This document shows, in pieces, positions 1-8,483 of a stretch of 64,000 nt of DNA (the stretch's first letter is position 1; every line of letters begins with the position of its first letter). The DNA is taken from the NCBI GenBank assembly GCA_963829995.1, contig CAWHKW010000029.1:15708-79707 (forward strand), in the 5' to 3' direction. This DNA comes from JACCZX01 sp963829995 (lineage in GTDB: Bacteria > Pseudomonadota > Gammaproteobacteria > Burkholderiales > Burkholderiaceae_F). The notes beneath the pieces were generated by a model that worked only from the letters and a program-made list of their open reading frames with translations, was not told where the DNA came from and did no database searches. Position numbers and translations under genes: made by a program.

Positions 1-2
1 AG

Positions 3-308
3 ATTGCCATGTGTGCGACCGGCATCGTGCCGATGCTGCTGGTGTTCACCGGACTCTGGGTGTGGCTGCGCAAGCGGCGCGGTGAGCGGATCGCGCGCGA
101 GCGGCAGCGCCGGCGTGACCGGGCCCGCGGCGCATGCTTGAGTGTGCATATTCCAGACGACTACGCCGCGTCCGGGACCGCATCCTCGGCTAACGCTTCA
201 ACGCTCGGCAACACACGCGTGGTGCGGATCACCGGCTGTCGCCATGCAAGCGCCGCCAGCGCCAATGCCGAGCCGCCAGCGAACACGAGCGACGAGCGCA
301 GGCCATAG
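3..308 (+). CDS. C-terminal end of a PepSY-associated TM-helix-like membrane protein (partial)
   Basis: The frame is open from the left edge of the window, so only the C-terminus is present. It begins with a hydrophobic helix (VPMLLVFTGLWVWL) followed by a strongly basic tail (RKRRGER...RQRRRDR). That is how the last membrane helix of PepSY-domain iron-uptake or reductase-type proteins commonly ends. The frame continues to a stop at 306-308 and so overlaps the convergent MFS gene by about 150 bases, which is unusual. Another frame stops near 141, so the true stop may have been lost through an indel. The assignment rests on a short stretch only. Confidence 0.4.
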   Translation: MAMCATGIVPMLLVFTGLWVWLRKRRGERIARERQRRRDRARGACLSVHIPDDYAASGTASSANASTLGNTRVVRITGCRHASAASANAEPPANTSDERRP

Positions 309-1492
309 TGCTCACCGAGCCATCCGCCGAGCAGTGCACCCGGCCCCGCCGGCAACAGAATCAGCCAGCGCATCGTGCTGGTCATGCGGCCCAGCATCGG
401 CGCTGGCGTGACCGCCTGCCGCATCGCCAGGAACGTGATGAAGATCAGCACCGCGCCGACGCCGAACATCATCAACATCGCCGCGAACATCCCGATTCCG
501 ATCGCAGAGGCCGGCGCGATCGCGCCGAGCAACCAACCGGCACCGCAAATCGCGACGCCAAGCACCAGTGTTGGGCCGGGACCGAACCGGCGCGAGATGC
601 GACTGCCGACGATGCTCGCGACAATCGTGCCGACGCCGAGTCCAACAAAACACAGTCCGACCGCGCCTTCGGACAACCCGAGCGTGCGTGTCGCGAACAA
701 GATCTGCACCACCAGCGCCGCGTGATGGCACATCTGCCAGACGCCGACCACGCACGCCATCGTCACCAACAACCGATGCTGCATGACGAAGACGAGTCCG
801 GCGCGCATCGCAGGCCAGAACCGCGCCGCCGCTAGCTGTGCGCCTTCCTGCACTTGAATCCCGCGCAAGATCGCAGCGGAAACAGCAAGCAATACCGCAT
901 CGGCCAGCAGAGCGATCGGAGCACCGACCAATTTGATCAGCACCCCGGCCGCGCCCGGACCAGCCACCTCGGCCGACGAGGATGCCAACGCATTCTTTGC
1001 GTGCGCCTCCACCAAGCGCTCGCGTGCAACGACTTGCGTCAGCACGATCTGAGCTGCACTGCCGGCGATCGTGTAGACGGTGCCAATCGCAAAGCCGACG
1101 ATATAAAGCCACATCATCGACAGCCACCCCAGCCACCACGCCAGCGGCACGCTCGCCACTATCAGCGCCAGCAATGACTCGCCGATCACGTACACCGGCA
1201 GCTTTCGAACGCGGTCGAGCCAGACGCCTGACGGCAACGAAAACAGAACGAATGGCGCAACTTCCATCGCCGTCAGCAAGCCCATCTGCGTTGGCGTCGC
1301 GTGCAACAACACCGCCGCTGTCAGCGGCAACGCGAGCATCGTCACCTGACCACCGAACGAGCTGATCAGAATCGACGTCCACAGTCGGCGATACGTAGCG
1401 TCACGCAGCAGATCGTCGGGCGCGAGCCGGAGCTGCGAAACTGTGCGCGCAACGTAGCGCCTCAGCGCTGGCGCTGCGAAGTTGAAACTCAT
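161..1492 (-). CDS. MFS transporter (EntS/MFS_3-like exporter)
   Basis: A 443-residue polytopic inner-membrane protein with about 12 hydrophobic helices, the usual length for the major facilitator superfamily. After a roughly 35-residue cytoplasmic leader come GGQVTMLALPLTAAVL (helix 1) and the helix 2-3 loop motif LPSGVWLDRVRKLPV, matching MFS motif A (GxxxDRxxR/K). The central loop carries RERLVEAHAKNALASS, typical of the EntS/MFS_3 exporter branch. The substrate cannot be told from sequence; export of a small molecule or drug is likely. It is convergent with the partial gene to its left and co-directional with the DsbA-like gene on its right (34-base gap), so the two may be co-transcribed. 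Confidence 0.85.
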   Translation of the reverse strand: MSFNFAAPALRRYVARTVSQLRLAPDDLLRDATYRRLWTSILISSFGGQVTMLALPLTAAVLLHATPTQMGLLTAMEVAPFVLFSLPSGVWLDRVRKLPVYVIGESLLALIVASVPLAWWLGWLSMMWLYIVGFAIGTVYTIAGSAAQIVLTQVVARERLVEAHAKNALASSSAEVAGPGAAGVLIKLVGAPIALLADAVLLAVSAAILRGIQVQEGAQLAAARFWPAMRAGLVFVMQHRLLVTMACVVGVWQMCHHAALVVQILFATRTLGLSEGAVGLCFVGLGVGTIVASIVGSRISRRFGPGPTLVLGVAICGAGWLLGAIAPASAIGIGMFAAMLMMFGVGAVLIFITFLAMRQAVTPAPMLGRMTSTMRWLILLPAGPGALLGGWLGEHYGLRSSLVFAGGSALALAALAWRQPVIRTTRVLPSVEALAEDAVPDAA

Positions 1493-1526
1493 TGCAAACT
1501 ATAGGTGTGGCTGACGGGGGCGAAGC

Positions 1527-2186
1527 TTAAGCTGTCTCAGCCTGTTCGATCGCCTCCAGCAACACCTCCGGTGGCTGCGCGCCGGATACCGCGAGGCGCT
1601 GATCGAACACAAAGAAAGGCACGCCAGTGACGCCGAGTGCGCGTGCGCGCCGCTCCTCGGCTTCAATCGCCGTGCGTCCTGCCTCGGAAGCGAGCCACGC
1701 GCGTGCGGCTGTTGCGTCAAAACCTGCTTCGCCCGCCAGCGTTGCCAATGCATCGATGTCGCCGATATTGATGCCGTCGACAAAATAAGCGCGGAACAAT
1801 CGCTCGATCAGTGCATCGGCAGCCTTTAAATCGAGGTCTTGCGCCCAGGCAATCAATCGATGTGCATTGACCGTGTTCGGTTGGCGCACGATTCGCTCGA
1901 AGTCGAATGGAATTCCGACCTCGTCGCCGGCCGCTTTGATGCGCGCGTAAATCTGCTGCGCGCGCTCCGGCCCGCCGAACTTCTGCTCGAGGTAGCTGCG
2001 TCGATCGACGCCACCCGCGGGAATGTCAGGGTTCAGTTGAAACGCGAGCCAGCGCACTTGAACGCGCCGCGCATCGTTGCCCGCGCGCCGGGCAAGCGCC
2101 GTCTCGAGCTTGCGCTTGCCGATGTAGCACCAGGGGCACACTACATCGGACACGATGTCGATCGACAGGGGCAGCGTATTTAACAT
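1527..2186 (-). CDS. DsbA family oxidoreductase (FrnE-like)
   Basis: A 219-residue thioredoxin-fold protein with the active-site motif CPWC at residues 17-20, just after the first beta strand (SIDIVSDVV), as in the FrnE/2-hydroxychromene isomerase-like branch of DsbA. The cis-Pro loop is visible near the C-terminus as GVTGVPFFVFD. No signal peptide is seen, which favours a cytoplasmic dithiol-disulfide oxidoreductase. The frame extends upstream to 2234, but the ATG at 2186 starts directly before the conserved fold and leaves a short divergent promoter gap to cbpA at 2237, so it is preferred. No missing key residue is seen. Confidence 0.85.
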   Translation of the reverse strand: MLNTLPLSIDIVSDVVCPWCYIGKRKLETALARRAGNDARRVQVRWLAFQLNPDIPAGGVDRRSYLEQKFGGPERAQQIYARIKAAGDEVGIPFDFERIVRQPNTVNAHRLIAWAQDLDLKAADALIERLFRAYFVDGINIGDIDALATLAGEAGFDATAARAWLASEAGRTAIEAEERRARALGVTGVPFFVFDQRLAVSGAQPPEVLLEAIEQAETA

Positions 2187-2236
2187 ACGGGTCTGAGCGC
2201 ATTTTCGCACGCGCTGACCGCGAGACAGGATCACCG

Positions 2237-3199
2237 ATGGAGTTCAAGGAGTATTACAAAACGCTCGGGATCGGACAGACTGCAAGCGCCGACGAAATCA
2301 AGAAGGCGTATCGCGGGCTCGCGCGCAAGTATCACCCGGACGTCAGCAAGGAGACCGACGCGTCTGCGCGCATGGCCGAGGTCAACGAAGCGTATGCGGT
2401 GCTGTCGGATCCGCAGAAGCGTGCCGCATTCGACAAGCTAGCGCAGCGCCGTGCGGCCGGTCAGGACTTTCAGCCGCCTCCAGGGTGGGATGAAGGATTC
2501 GAGTTTTCGGACGCGAGTTCGGCTGGCGGTGGCGACGGTGACTTCAGCGAATTTTTTAACACGCTCTTCAGTCGTGCTGCGCGGGCGCGCCAAGGCGGTG
2601 GTGCACGCGCGCAGATGCGTGGTGCCGATCATCATGCCCAAATCTCGATCGGGTTGGCCGACGCATACCACGGTGCGACGCGACCGCTGGCATTAAGGGA
2701 GACGCGCCTCGATCAGTCAGGCAACGTCGTTACCGCCGAGCGCGTACTCGACGTGCAAATACCGAAGGGCGTCAAGGAAGGTCAGAGCATTCGCCTGCGT
2801 GGCCAGGGCAGCCCAGGGCTGAACGGCGGTCCTGCGGGCGATCTATATCTGGAAGTCGAGTTCGAACACGACGCGCGCTATCGCATCGAGGGCCGCGACG
2901 TAACGCTGACGGTGCCCGTCGCGCCATGGGAGGCAGCATTGGGCGCGAGCATCGAAGTGCCCACGCCCTCGGGACGCGTCGAAGTCACTGTGCCGGCCGG
3001 TTCGAACAACGGCCGCAAGTTACGACTCAAAGGACGCGGAATTCCGGGCGCCGGTGCAACCGAGCCGGGGGACCTGTATCTTGAAATCGAATTGGCGGTG
3101 CCTCCGGCAAACAATGAAAAGGCACGCGAGCTGTACCAGACGATGGCGCGCGAGTTCTCGTCCTTCAATCCGCGCGAGCGCATGGGAGCACAACGATGA
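2237..3199 (+). CDS. cbpA: DnaJ-type co-chaperone CbpA (curved DNA-binding protein)
   Basis: A 320-residue J-domain protein. The N-terminal J domain (residues 5-70) contains the HPD motif at 33-35 that stimulates DnaK ATPase. A Gly/Phe-rich linker follows, then two beta-barrel substrate-binding domains (GDLYLEVEFEHD, GDLYLEIELAVPP). The cysteine-rich zinc domain of DnaJ is absent, which separates CbpA from DnaJ. The length matches E. coli CbpA (about 306 residues). The next gene overlaps it by four bases and encodes the CbpM modulator, which supports the assignment and suggests translational coupling. It acts in the cytoplasm or nucleoid. Confidence 0.93.
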   Translation: MEFKEYYKTLGIGQTASADEIKKAYRGLARKYHPDVSKETDASARMAEVNEAYAVLSDPQKRAAFDKLAQRRAAGQDFQPPPGWDEGFEFSDASSAGGGDGDFSEFFNTLFSRAARARQGGGARAQMRGADHHAQISIGLADAYHGATRPLALRETRLDQSGNVVTAERVLDVQIPKGVKEGQSIRLRGQGSPGLNGGPAGDLYLEVEFEHDARYRIEGRDVTLTVPVAPWEAALGASIEVPTPSGRVEVTVPAGSNNGRKLRLKGRGIPGAGATEPGDLYLEIELAVPPANNEKARELYQTMAREFSSFNPRERMGAQR

Positions 3200-3504
3200 C
3201 GCAACACAAAGTGGATGCGGTGCTGATCGATGAAGAAACACTGGACCTGGACGAACTGGCCTCTGCTTGCGCGGTACCTCCCACCTGGGTCGTCGAGCGC
3301 GTCGACGCAGGCTTGCTGGAATGCAGCACTTTTGGCGGGAAGATGCGATTTGCCAGCGCTCATCTGGTGCGCGCGCGCCGGATGGTGACGACCGAGCGCC
3401 GCTTCGACGCCAACCAGGAGGTTGCAGCGCTGGTTGCAGACCTGATCGAGGAAGTCGAGCAGTTGCGAAGACAGGTGCAGGCGACCGGCAAGCGGCACGG
3501 CTAA
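3196..3504 (+). CDS. cbpM: Chaperone modulator CbpM
   Basis: A 102-residue protein whose start codon overlaps the cbpA stop (ATGA at 3196-3199). The N-terminal half has a MerR-like winged-helix pattern (DLDELASACAVPPTWVVERVDAGLL) and the C-terminus is a helical coiled coil (ALVADLIEEVEQLRRQV), as in CbpM. In E. coli, CbpM binds the CbpA J domain and blocks both its co-chaperone and DNA-binding activities. Gene order, overlap and size all agree with the family, so the pair is probably made in fixed proportion. Confidence 0.88.
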   Translation: MTQHKVDAVLIDEETLDLDELASACAVPPTWVVERVDAGLLECSTFGGKMRFASAHLVRARRMVTTERRFDANQEVAALVADLIEEVEQLRRQVQATGKRHG

Positions 3505-3522
3505 CATCGAACTTGATCCCGC

Positions 3523-4456
3523 ATGAAGCCCGGCGCCAAATCCGCAATCGTTCGTGAGGTCGGCCTGCGCGATGGGCTGCAGAGCATTTCGCGCGTGTTG
3601 CCGACTGGGCAAAAAATCGAATGGATCCGCGACGCGTACGCCGCCGGGCAGCGAGAGATCGAAGTCGGCTCATTCGTCCCTGCGCGTTTGTTACCCCAAC
3701 TGGCCGACACCGATCGGTTAGTCGAGTTCGCCAAGACGCTGCCAGGACTCTGCGTGTCGGTGCTGGTGCCCAATCTGAAAGGTGCAGAACGCGCGCTCGA
3801 GTGTGGCGCCGATCTGATGCTGCTACCGCTATCGGCCAGCCGCGAGCACAGCCTCGCCAATCTGCGCAAGTCGCCGGACGACGTCGTCGCAGAGACCGCC
3901 CGCATCCGTGACCTGCGCGATGCCAAAGCAATCGAAGTGCCTGATCGAAGTCGGCATCAGCACAGCCTTCGGCTGCACGTTGCAGGGCAAGGTCGAATCG
4001 GCCGAAGTATTACGCCTGCTGCGCGCGGTACTCGACGCCGGCGTCGACCGCGTCGGACTGGCGGACACAGTCGGTTATGCCGATCCTTCGATGGTTCGCA
4101 ACCTGTTCGAGCAAGCGCTGCCGATTGCCGGTGACCGCCTCAACTGCGGCCATTTCCATGACACGCGCGGACTCGGCATGGCCAACGTGTACGCGGCATG
4201 GCAAGCGGGCATCACGCGCTTCGATGCGTGCCTGGCCGGCATCGGCGGTTGCCCGCACGCGCCGGGCGCGAGCGGCAACGTGTCGACCGAAGACGTCGTG
4301 TACATGTTTGCCAGCATGGGCGTTTCGACCGGGCAGGACTTCGATCGGTTGATTGCGTTGCGCGCCAAGGTTGCGCAATGGCTTGAAGGCGAAGCGCTGC
4401 ACGGTTCGCTGTGGCGCGCCGGTCTGCCGAAAACGATGCTAGCGACGACTGCATGA
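3523..4456 (+). pseudogene. mvaB: Hydroxymethylglutaryl-CoA lyase, interrupted by one frameshift
   Basis: Read through one frameshift this is a complete TIM-barrel lyase of about 310 residues that cleaves HMG-CoA to acetyl-CoA and acetoacetate. Conserved features are REVGLRDGLQ at residues 11-20 (catalytic Arg/Asp), the metal-binding CGHFHDTRGLGMANV, and the cysteine loop GIGGCPHAPGASGN. The first half lies in the frame starting at 3523; from about 3930 the family sequence continues one base further on. Removing one A of the AAA run at 3925-3927 restores RDAKQSKCLIEVGIS. Its stop overlaps the ATG of the CoA-transferase. Citramalyl-CoA or related lyase activity is possible within this family. 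The break may be a sequencing error. Confidence 0.85.
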
Positions 4457-5652
4457 ACGGTGATCAGACTCCACAACCACTGAACGGCCTGCGCGTCGTC
4501 GAGTTCACGCACATGGTGATGGGCCCGACATGCGGCATGGTGCTCGCCGACATGGGCGCGGAGGTGATCAAGGTTGAGCCGATCGACGGCGACCGGACGC
4601 GCTTTCTGCTTGGCGCTGGTGCTGGGTTTTTTCCAATGTTCAATCGCAATAAGAAAAGCATCGCGATCGATTTGCGCAATGAAGCAGGTGCGCAAACTGC
4701 GCGCGAGCTTGCTGCGTCCGCCGACGTGGTCCTCGAGAACTTCAAGCCGAACACGATGCAAAAGTACGGGCTCGACTATGCGGCGCTGTCGAAGACCCAT
4801 CCGCGCCTGATCTACGTCGGCCATAAAGGATTTTTGCCCGGACCGTACGAACATCGCACCGCGCTCGACGAAGTGGTGCAGATGATGGGCGGCCTCGCCT
4901 ACATGACAGGCCGCCCCGGCGACCCGCTGCGCGCGGGCACCAGTGTCAATGACATCATGGGCGGCATGTTTGGTGCCATCGGCACTCTGGGTGCATTGAT
5001 TCAGCGCGGCATTACCGGCAAAGGCATGGAAGTGCAATCCGCTCTGTTCGAGAACAACGTGTTTTTAATGGGCCAGCACATGCTGCAGTACGCGGTCACC
5101 GGCAAGCATCCGGCGCCGATGCCGGCGCGCGTCAGCCCATGGGCGATTTACGACGTGTTTACCGTCAAGAACGGCGAGCAGATTTTCCTGGCCGCAGTCA
5201 GCGATGCGCAGTGGGCAACGTTTTGCGATGCGCTTGGCTACACCGACCTGAAAGCCGATCCGACGCTGGCGACGAACAATCAGCGCGTGCATCAGCGTCC
5301 CACGCTGCTGAAGACGATCAACGAGCGCCTGGCCTCGCGCACCGCCGACGAATTGGCGGCACTGTTCGAAAAAGTCGGGCTGCCGTTCGCGCCGATCCGA
5401 AAGCCGGAAGATTTGTACGACGATCCGCACTTAAAAGCGACTGGTGGCTTGGCTGATATTTCGCTGCCGGACGGCGAGCGCGCTGGCGAGACCGTCAAGA
5501 CCACGCTGTTCCCAATCACCATGCAGGGCAAGCGGCTCGGCGTGCGAATAAGTCCACCGAAGTTGGGTGAGCACACGCGGGAATTGCTCGGCGCCATCGG
5601 CTACTCGCAGGAAAAAATCGAAACGCTGCTGGCGCAGGCAGCGGTCGCTTAG
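4453..5652 (+). CDS. Class III CoA-transferase (CaiB/BaiF family)
   Basis: A 399-residue enzyme of the CaiB/BaiF family, which moves CoA between carboxylic acids through an aspartyl-CoA intermediate. The N-terminal Rossmann-like part (LRVVEFTHMVMGPTCGMVLADMGAEVIKVE) and the segment TGRPGDPLRAGTSVNDIMGG, with the likely catalytic Asp near residue 167, are typical. The ATG at 4453 overlaps the lyase stop (ATGA), and a Bug binding protein follows within 20 bases. The family includes SUGCT-like enzymes that activate glutarate or 3-hydroxy-3-methylglutarate, which would feed the lyase next door. The actual acid substrate cannot be read from sequence. Confidence 0.87.
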   Translation: MNGDQTPQPLNGLRVVEFTHMVMGPTCGMVLADMGAEVIKVEPIDGDRTRFLLGAGAGFFPMFNRNKKSIAIDLRNEAGAQTARELAASADVVLENFKPNTMQKYGLDYAALSKTHPRLIYVGHKGFLPGPYEHRTALDEVVQMMGGLAYMTGRPGDPLRAGTSVNDIMGGMFGAIGTLGALIQRGITGKGMEVQSALFENNVFLMGQHMLQYAVTGKHPAPMPARVSPWAIYDVFTVKNGEQIFLAAVSDAQWATFCDALGYTDLKADPTLATNNQRVHQRPTLLKTINERLASRTADELAALFEKVGLPFAPIRKPEDLYDDPHLKATGGLADISLPDGERAGETVKTTLFPITMQGKRLGVRISPPKLGEHTRELLGAIGYSQEKIETLLAQAAVA

Positions 5653-5671
5653 TGACCCCAAGGAGACTGAA

Positions 5672-6658
5672 ATGACAATGAACACAGATAACCTTCTGAA
5701 GCGCCGGACGCTGCTCGGCCTCAGCGCTGTCGCAACATCGGCTCTCTGGCCGACCATCGCACTAGGCCAGGCCAAGGTCGTCCGCATCATCCTGCCGGTG
5801 GCAACCGCTTCGGGCGTCGACACGATTACGCGCGCATCGTCGCAGGCGTTGTCGGCTGCGCTTGGCTACCCGCTGGTGATCGAGAACCAGCCGGGCGCCG
5901 GTGGCATCGTCGGCACGTCCGCGATGGTCAAGTCGCCACCCGACGGCTTCACGCTGAGTATTGTCTCCAACAATCATGTGATCTACCCGAGCGTGTACAA
6001 GTCGCTGCCGTTCGATCCGATCAACGAAATCACCCCGATTGCGATCATCGGGTCAACGCCGATCGTGTTCGTCGTCAATCCGAAAGTGCCCGCCAAGGAC
6101 GCGAAGGAGCTGATCGCCTTGCTGAAAGCCAAGCCCGGCGGATACAACTACGCGTCATCAGGAAACGGCACGATCCTGCACCTGGCCGCTGCGATGTTTT
6201 TCGATGAAGCCGGTGTCACGGCGACGCACGTTCCGTACAAGGGCGTCGGCCCGATGGTGACCGACCTGATCGGCGGCCAGGTTGAGATGGGCACGCTGGC
6301 GCTGCCGTCGATTCAGCAACATCTGAAAAGTGGCGCATTGCGCGCTATCGGAACCGGCACCGCGGCTCGACTCGCCGCCGCGCCCGACATCCCGACGATG
6401 ACCGAACAGGGCATGCCGGGATATCTAGTCGAAGGCTGGTTTGCGGTGATCGGCCCGGCCAAGATGGCGGCTGCCGACGTCAAGCGCATCAATGCTGCGT
6501 TCGCCACCGCTTTCGCAACTCCCGAAGTACGCGAGACGATGGCCAAGCAGGGCAACACGATCAACGTCAGCACGCCCGAGGTGGCCGCGCAGTTTTTCCG
6601 CAGCGAAATGGCGAAATACGCGAAGCTTGTAAAGAAGGCGGGGGTCGAGCTGCAGTAG
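5672..6658 (+). CDS. Bug/TctC-family periplasmic solute-binding protein
   Basis: A 328-residue tripartite-tricarboxylate-transporter receptor (Bug family). The N-terminus, KRRTLLGLSAVATSALWPTIALGQA, combines a twin-arginine-like motif with a signal peptide, so Tat export is possible. The mature part shows family hallmarks: VIENQPGAGGIVGTSAMVKSPPDG, a YASSGNGTILHLAAAMF region, and the C-terminal Bug signature. The ATG at 5672 is preceded by an AAGGAG site at 5659-5664. It follows the CoA-transferase by 19 bases and probably supplies the carboxylate that the transferase and lyase consume. No TctA/TctB membrane genes are adjacent, which is common for Bug proteins. Confidence 0.88.
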   Translation: MTMNTDNLLKRRTLLGLSAVATSALWPTIALGQAKVVRIILPVATASGVDTITRASSQALSAALGYPLVIENQPGAGGIVGTSAMVKSPPDGFTLSIVSNNHVIYPSVYKSLPFDPINEITPIAIIGSTPIVFVVNPKVPAKDAKELIALLKAKPGGYNYASSGNGTILHLAAAMFFDEAGVTATHVPYKGVGPMVTDLIGGQVEMGTLALPSIQQHLKSGALRAIGTGTAARLAAAPDIPTMTEQGMPGYLVEGWFAVIGPAKMAAADVKRINAAFATAFATPEVRETMAKQGNTINVSTPEVAAQFFRSEMAKYAKLVKKAGVELQ

Positions 6659-7127
6659 GCGAGCCGGAAGCAACTGCAATCGTTACTGCCATCTATCACC
6701 GCGGCAGATCAAGACGCTTTCGGATTTGATGAAAGACCTAAAGAGGATAAGCAACACTTCGACCAACTTGTTAAAGGCGTGCGTGAGATGAAGCGCCACA
6801 TTGCCGGAAAGACCGTCAAGGGTGCGTGCATGACGGAGCTTGCAGAGCCCAATATTCGAGCCATTCGCGAAGCGGCACAGATCAGTCAATCGCAGTTTGC
6901 GAAGCTCATTAGCGTAAACCGGCAGCCAGTCGTTGTGTTCCCAGTTGGTTCGTTGAACCGTTTCGACATGAAAAGCGGGGCGTTTGGGTGATCGAGCCAA
7001 AGGCATTACACGGATTTATTGAGCGGCAAGCGCTTGCTCTCGATCGAGAGCAAGCAAAAGCGATGGCGTCTCCCCTGTCTAGCTACATACGAAACCAAAG
7101 CGCACTTTGAGCGTGTGATTCACGACA
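6659..7127. other. Gene-poor stretch between the Bug gene and the TPR-oxygenase
   Basis: About 470 bases without an intact gene. The only recognisable content is a degraded helix-turn-helix antitoxin-like reading frame (listed separately). A short palindromic patch around 7033-7053 reads CTTGCTCTCGATCGAGAGCAAG, a near-perfect inverted repeat that could form a hairpin in transcripts. No tail of T residues follows it, so it is not a standard terminator. Confidence 0.5.
6725..6991 (+). pseudogene. Remnant of a NadS/HigA-type HTH antitoxin gene
   Basis: The translated stretch HFDQLVKGVREMKRHIAGK...ELAEPNIRAIREAAQISQSQFAKLIS matches the N-terminal two thirds of NadS/HigA-like antitoxins, including the first helices of the HTH domain. 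The protein then loses similarity just where the recognition helix (usually SVRTLQNWEQGRR) should be, and stops at 6989-6991. No in-frame ATG is obvious upstream of 6779. No toxin gene of the RelE/HigB type is recognisable beside it. The opposite strand over about 6900-6960 encodes VQRTNWEHND, vaguely like the missing segment; see findings. This is a decayed toxin-antitoxin component. Confidence 0.55.
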
Positions 7128-8483
7128 ATGAATGATCGCGCCGTGGACGTTGCGCGCTTGCGCGCCACGTTGGCTGTGCAACCGAACGACCGGGTGTCGT
7201 GGCACAACCTCGCAGCGGCCGAAGGCGATTTGGGGCACGCCGCAGAGGCGGAGATCGCAGCCCGGCATGCCATAGCCCTCGGCATCGATGCACCTGAAAC
7301 GCGGTTGGTGCTGGCGCGCGCGCTGCAGTCGCTGCGCAAACTCGACGAAGCCGAAAGCATGTTCAGGAAGGCGATTGCGCTGCGTCCCGCGTACGCCGAT
7401 GCGCATCGAGACCTCGCGCAGCTGACATGGATGCGTACCGGTCGCGCCGAAGATGCGTTGAAAAAATTGTCGCGCGCGTTACGCGAATCTCCTGCCGACG
7501 GCGCGCTGCATCTCGTGCATTCGAGCGTGCTCGAGTTTGCCGGCGATCTGGCGAGCTCCCTCGCCGCTGCCGAGCGCGGGTTGGCTCACGCACCGAAGGA
7601 TCTGCCGCTTCTGATGCAGGCTGCGCATCTGTGTACCGAAAGCGGCGATGCGGAGCGCGCGCTGTCGCTCTCGATGCGCGCTGTGCAACTAGCCCCTGCC
7701 GACACCCGCGCTCAGATCAGTATGTGCGAATCGCTGCTATCCGCAGGAAATTCGGCAGAAGCGGAGGCCATAGCGGCCGCACTGTGCACCGCCTTGCCGA
7801 CCAACCAATACGCGCTGGCATTGCGGGCGACGGCTTGGCGACTGCTGGGCGACGCGCGGTACCAGGCTCTGTATGACTATCGATCACTGGTAGCAGAGCA
7901 GGAGCTCGCCACGCCGGCAGGCTTCGCGAATCTCGAAGCGTTTCTGAGCGAGCTATCGGGTGAACTGCAAGGCTTGCATAGCTTCCACACACATCCGCTC
8001 TATCAATCCGTACGCGGTGGCAGTCAGCTGCATTTGCAGTCAGCGGAATTGGCGCGGCCGCTGATCCGAATGCTGTTTGAGTCCATCGATGTGGCGATTC
8101 AGCGCTACACCATCGGCTTGAACGCCGGAACTGACCCGATACGAATCCGCAACACCGGGCGCGCTGCACTGACCGGCGCCTGGAGCGTGCGGTTGCGCTC
8201 CGGCGGCCATCACGCCGATCACGTACACCCAAACGGGTGGCTATCCTCGGCGTGCTACGTCGCGCTACCTCCTACGATCGGCGACGGAGTAACTCGCCGC
8301 GACGGTTGGCTGCGCTTCGGCCGCCCCGGGGTAAAGACAGTTCCTCCGCTGGACGCCGACCACTTCGTCAAGCCGCGACCGGGTTTGCTGGTGCTCTTTC
8401 CCGCGTACATGTGGCACGGCGTCGAACCGTTCGAAAGCGACCAGCCTCGCCTCTCGGTCGCCTTCGATGTGGTACCTGCCTAG
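7128..8483 (+). CDS. TPR-repeat protein with C-terminal 2OG-Fe(II) oxygenase-like domain
   Basis: A 451-residue protein. Residues about 1-250 form tetratricopeptide repeats (for example AEAEIAARHAIALGIDAPETR and KLDEAESMFRKAIALRPAYADAH). Residues about 290-450 form a double-stranded beta-helix like the 2OG-Fe(II) oxygenase 5 family. Candidate iron ligands lie in GGHHADHVHPNGWLSSACYVALP and in the distal His of MWHGVEPFE, followed by the 2-oxoglutarate-binding Arg in QPRLSVAFDV. No signal peptide is seen. Such proteins are thought to hydroxylate protein partners recruited by the TPRs, but the substrate here is unknown. Its stop overlaps the end of the convergent OsmC gene. Confidence 0.82.
   Translation: MNDRAVDVARLRATLAVQPNDRVSWHNLAAAEGDLGHAAEAEIAARHAIALGIDAPETRLVLARALQSLRKLDEAESMFRKAIALRPAYADAHRDLAQLTWMRTGRAEDALKKLSRALRESPADGALHLVHSSVLEFAGDLASSLAAAERGLAHAPKDLPLLMQAAHLCTESGDAERALSLSMRAVQLAPADTRAQISMCESLLSAGNSAEAEAIAAALCTALPTNQYALALRATAWRLLGDARYQALYDYRSLVAEQELATPAGFANLEAFLSELSGELQGLHSFHTHPLYQSVRGGSQLHLQSAELARPLIRMLFESIDVAIQRYTIGLNAGTDPIRIRNTGRAALTGAWSVRLRSGGHHADHVHPNGWLSSACYVALPPTIGDGVTRRDGWLRFGRPGVKTVPPLDADHFVKPRPGLLVLFPAYMWHGVEPFESDQPRLSVAFDVVPA

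Noticed and set aside
312..1382. Long reading frame (356 codons) opposite the strand phase of the MFS gene
   Set aside because: It lies wholly within the MFS gene in another frame, is Arg/Asp-rich, and has no recognisable domain; it is a by-product of high GC content.
4075..5037. 320-codon frame on the minus strand over the CoA-transferase
   Set aside because: It is antisense to a strongly conserved enzyme and shows only the His/Arg-rich composition of a shadow frame.
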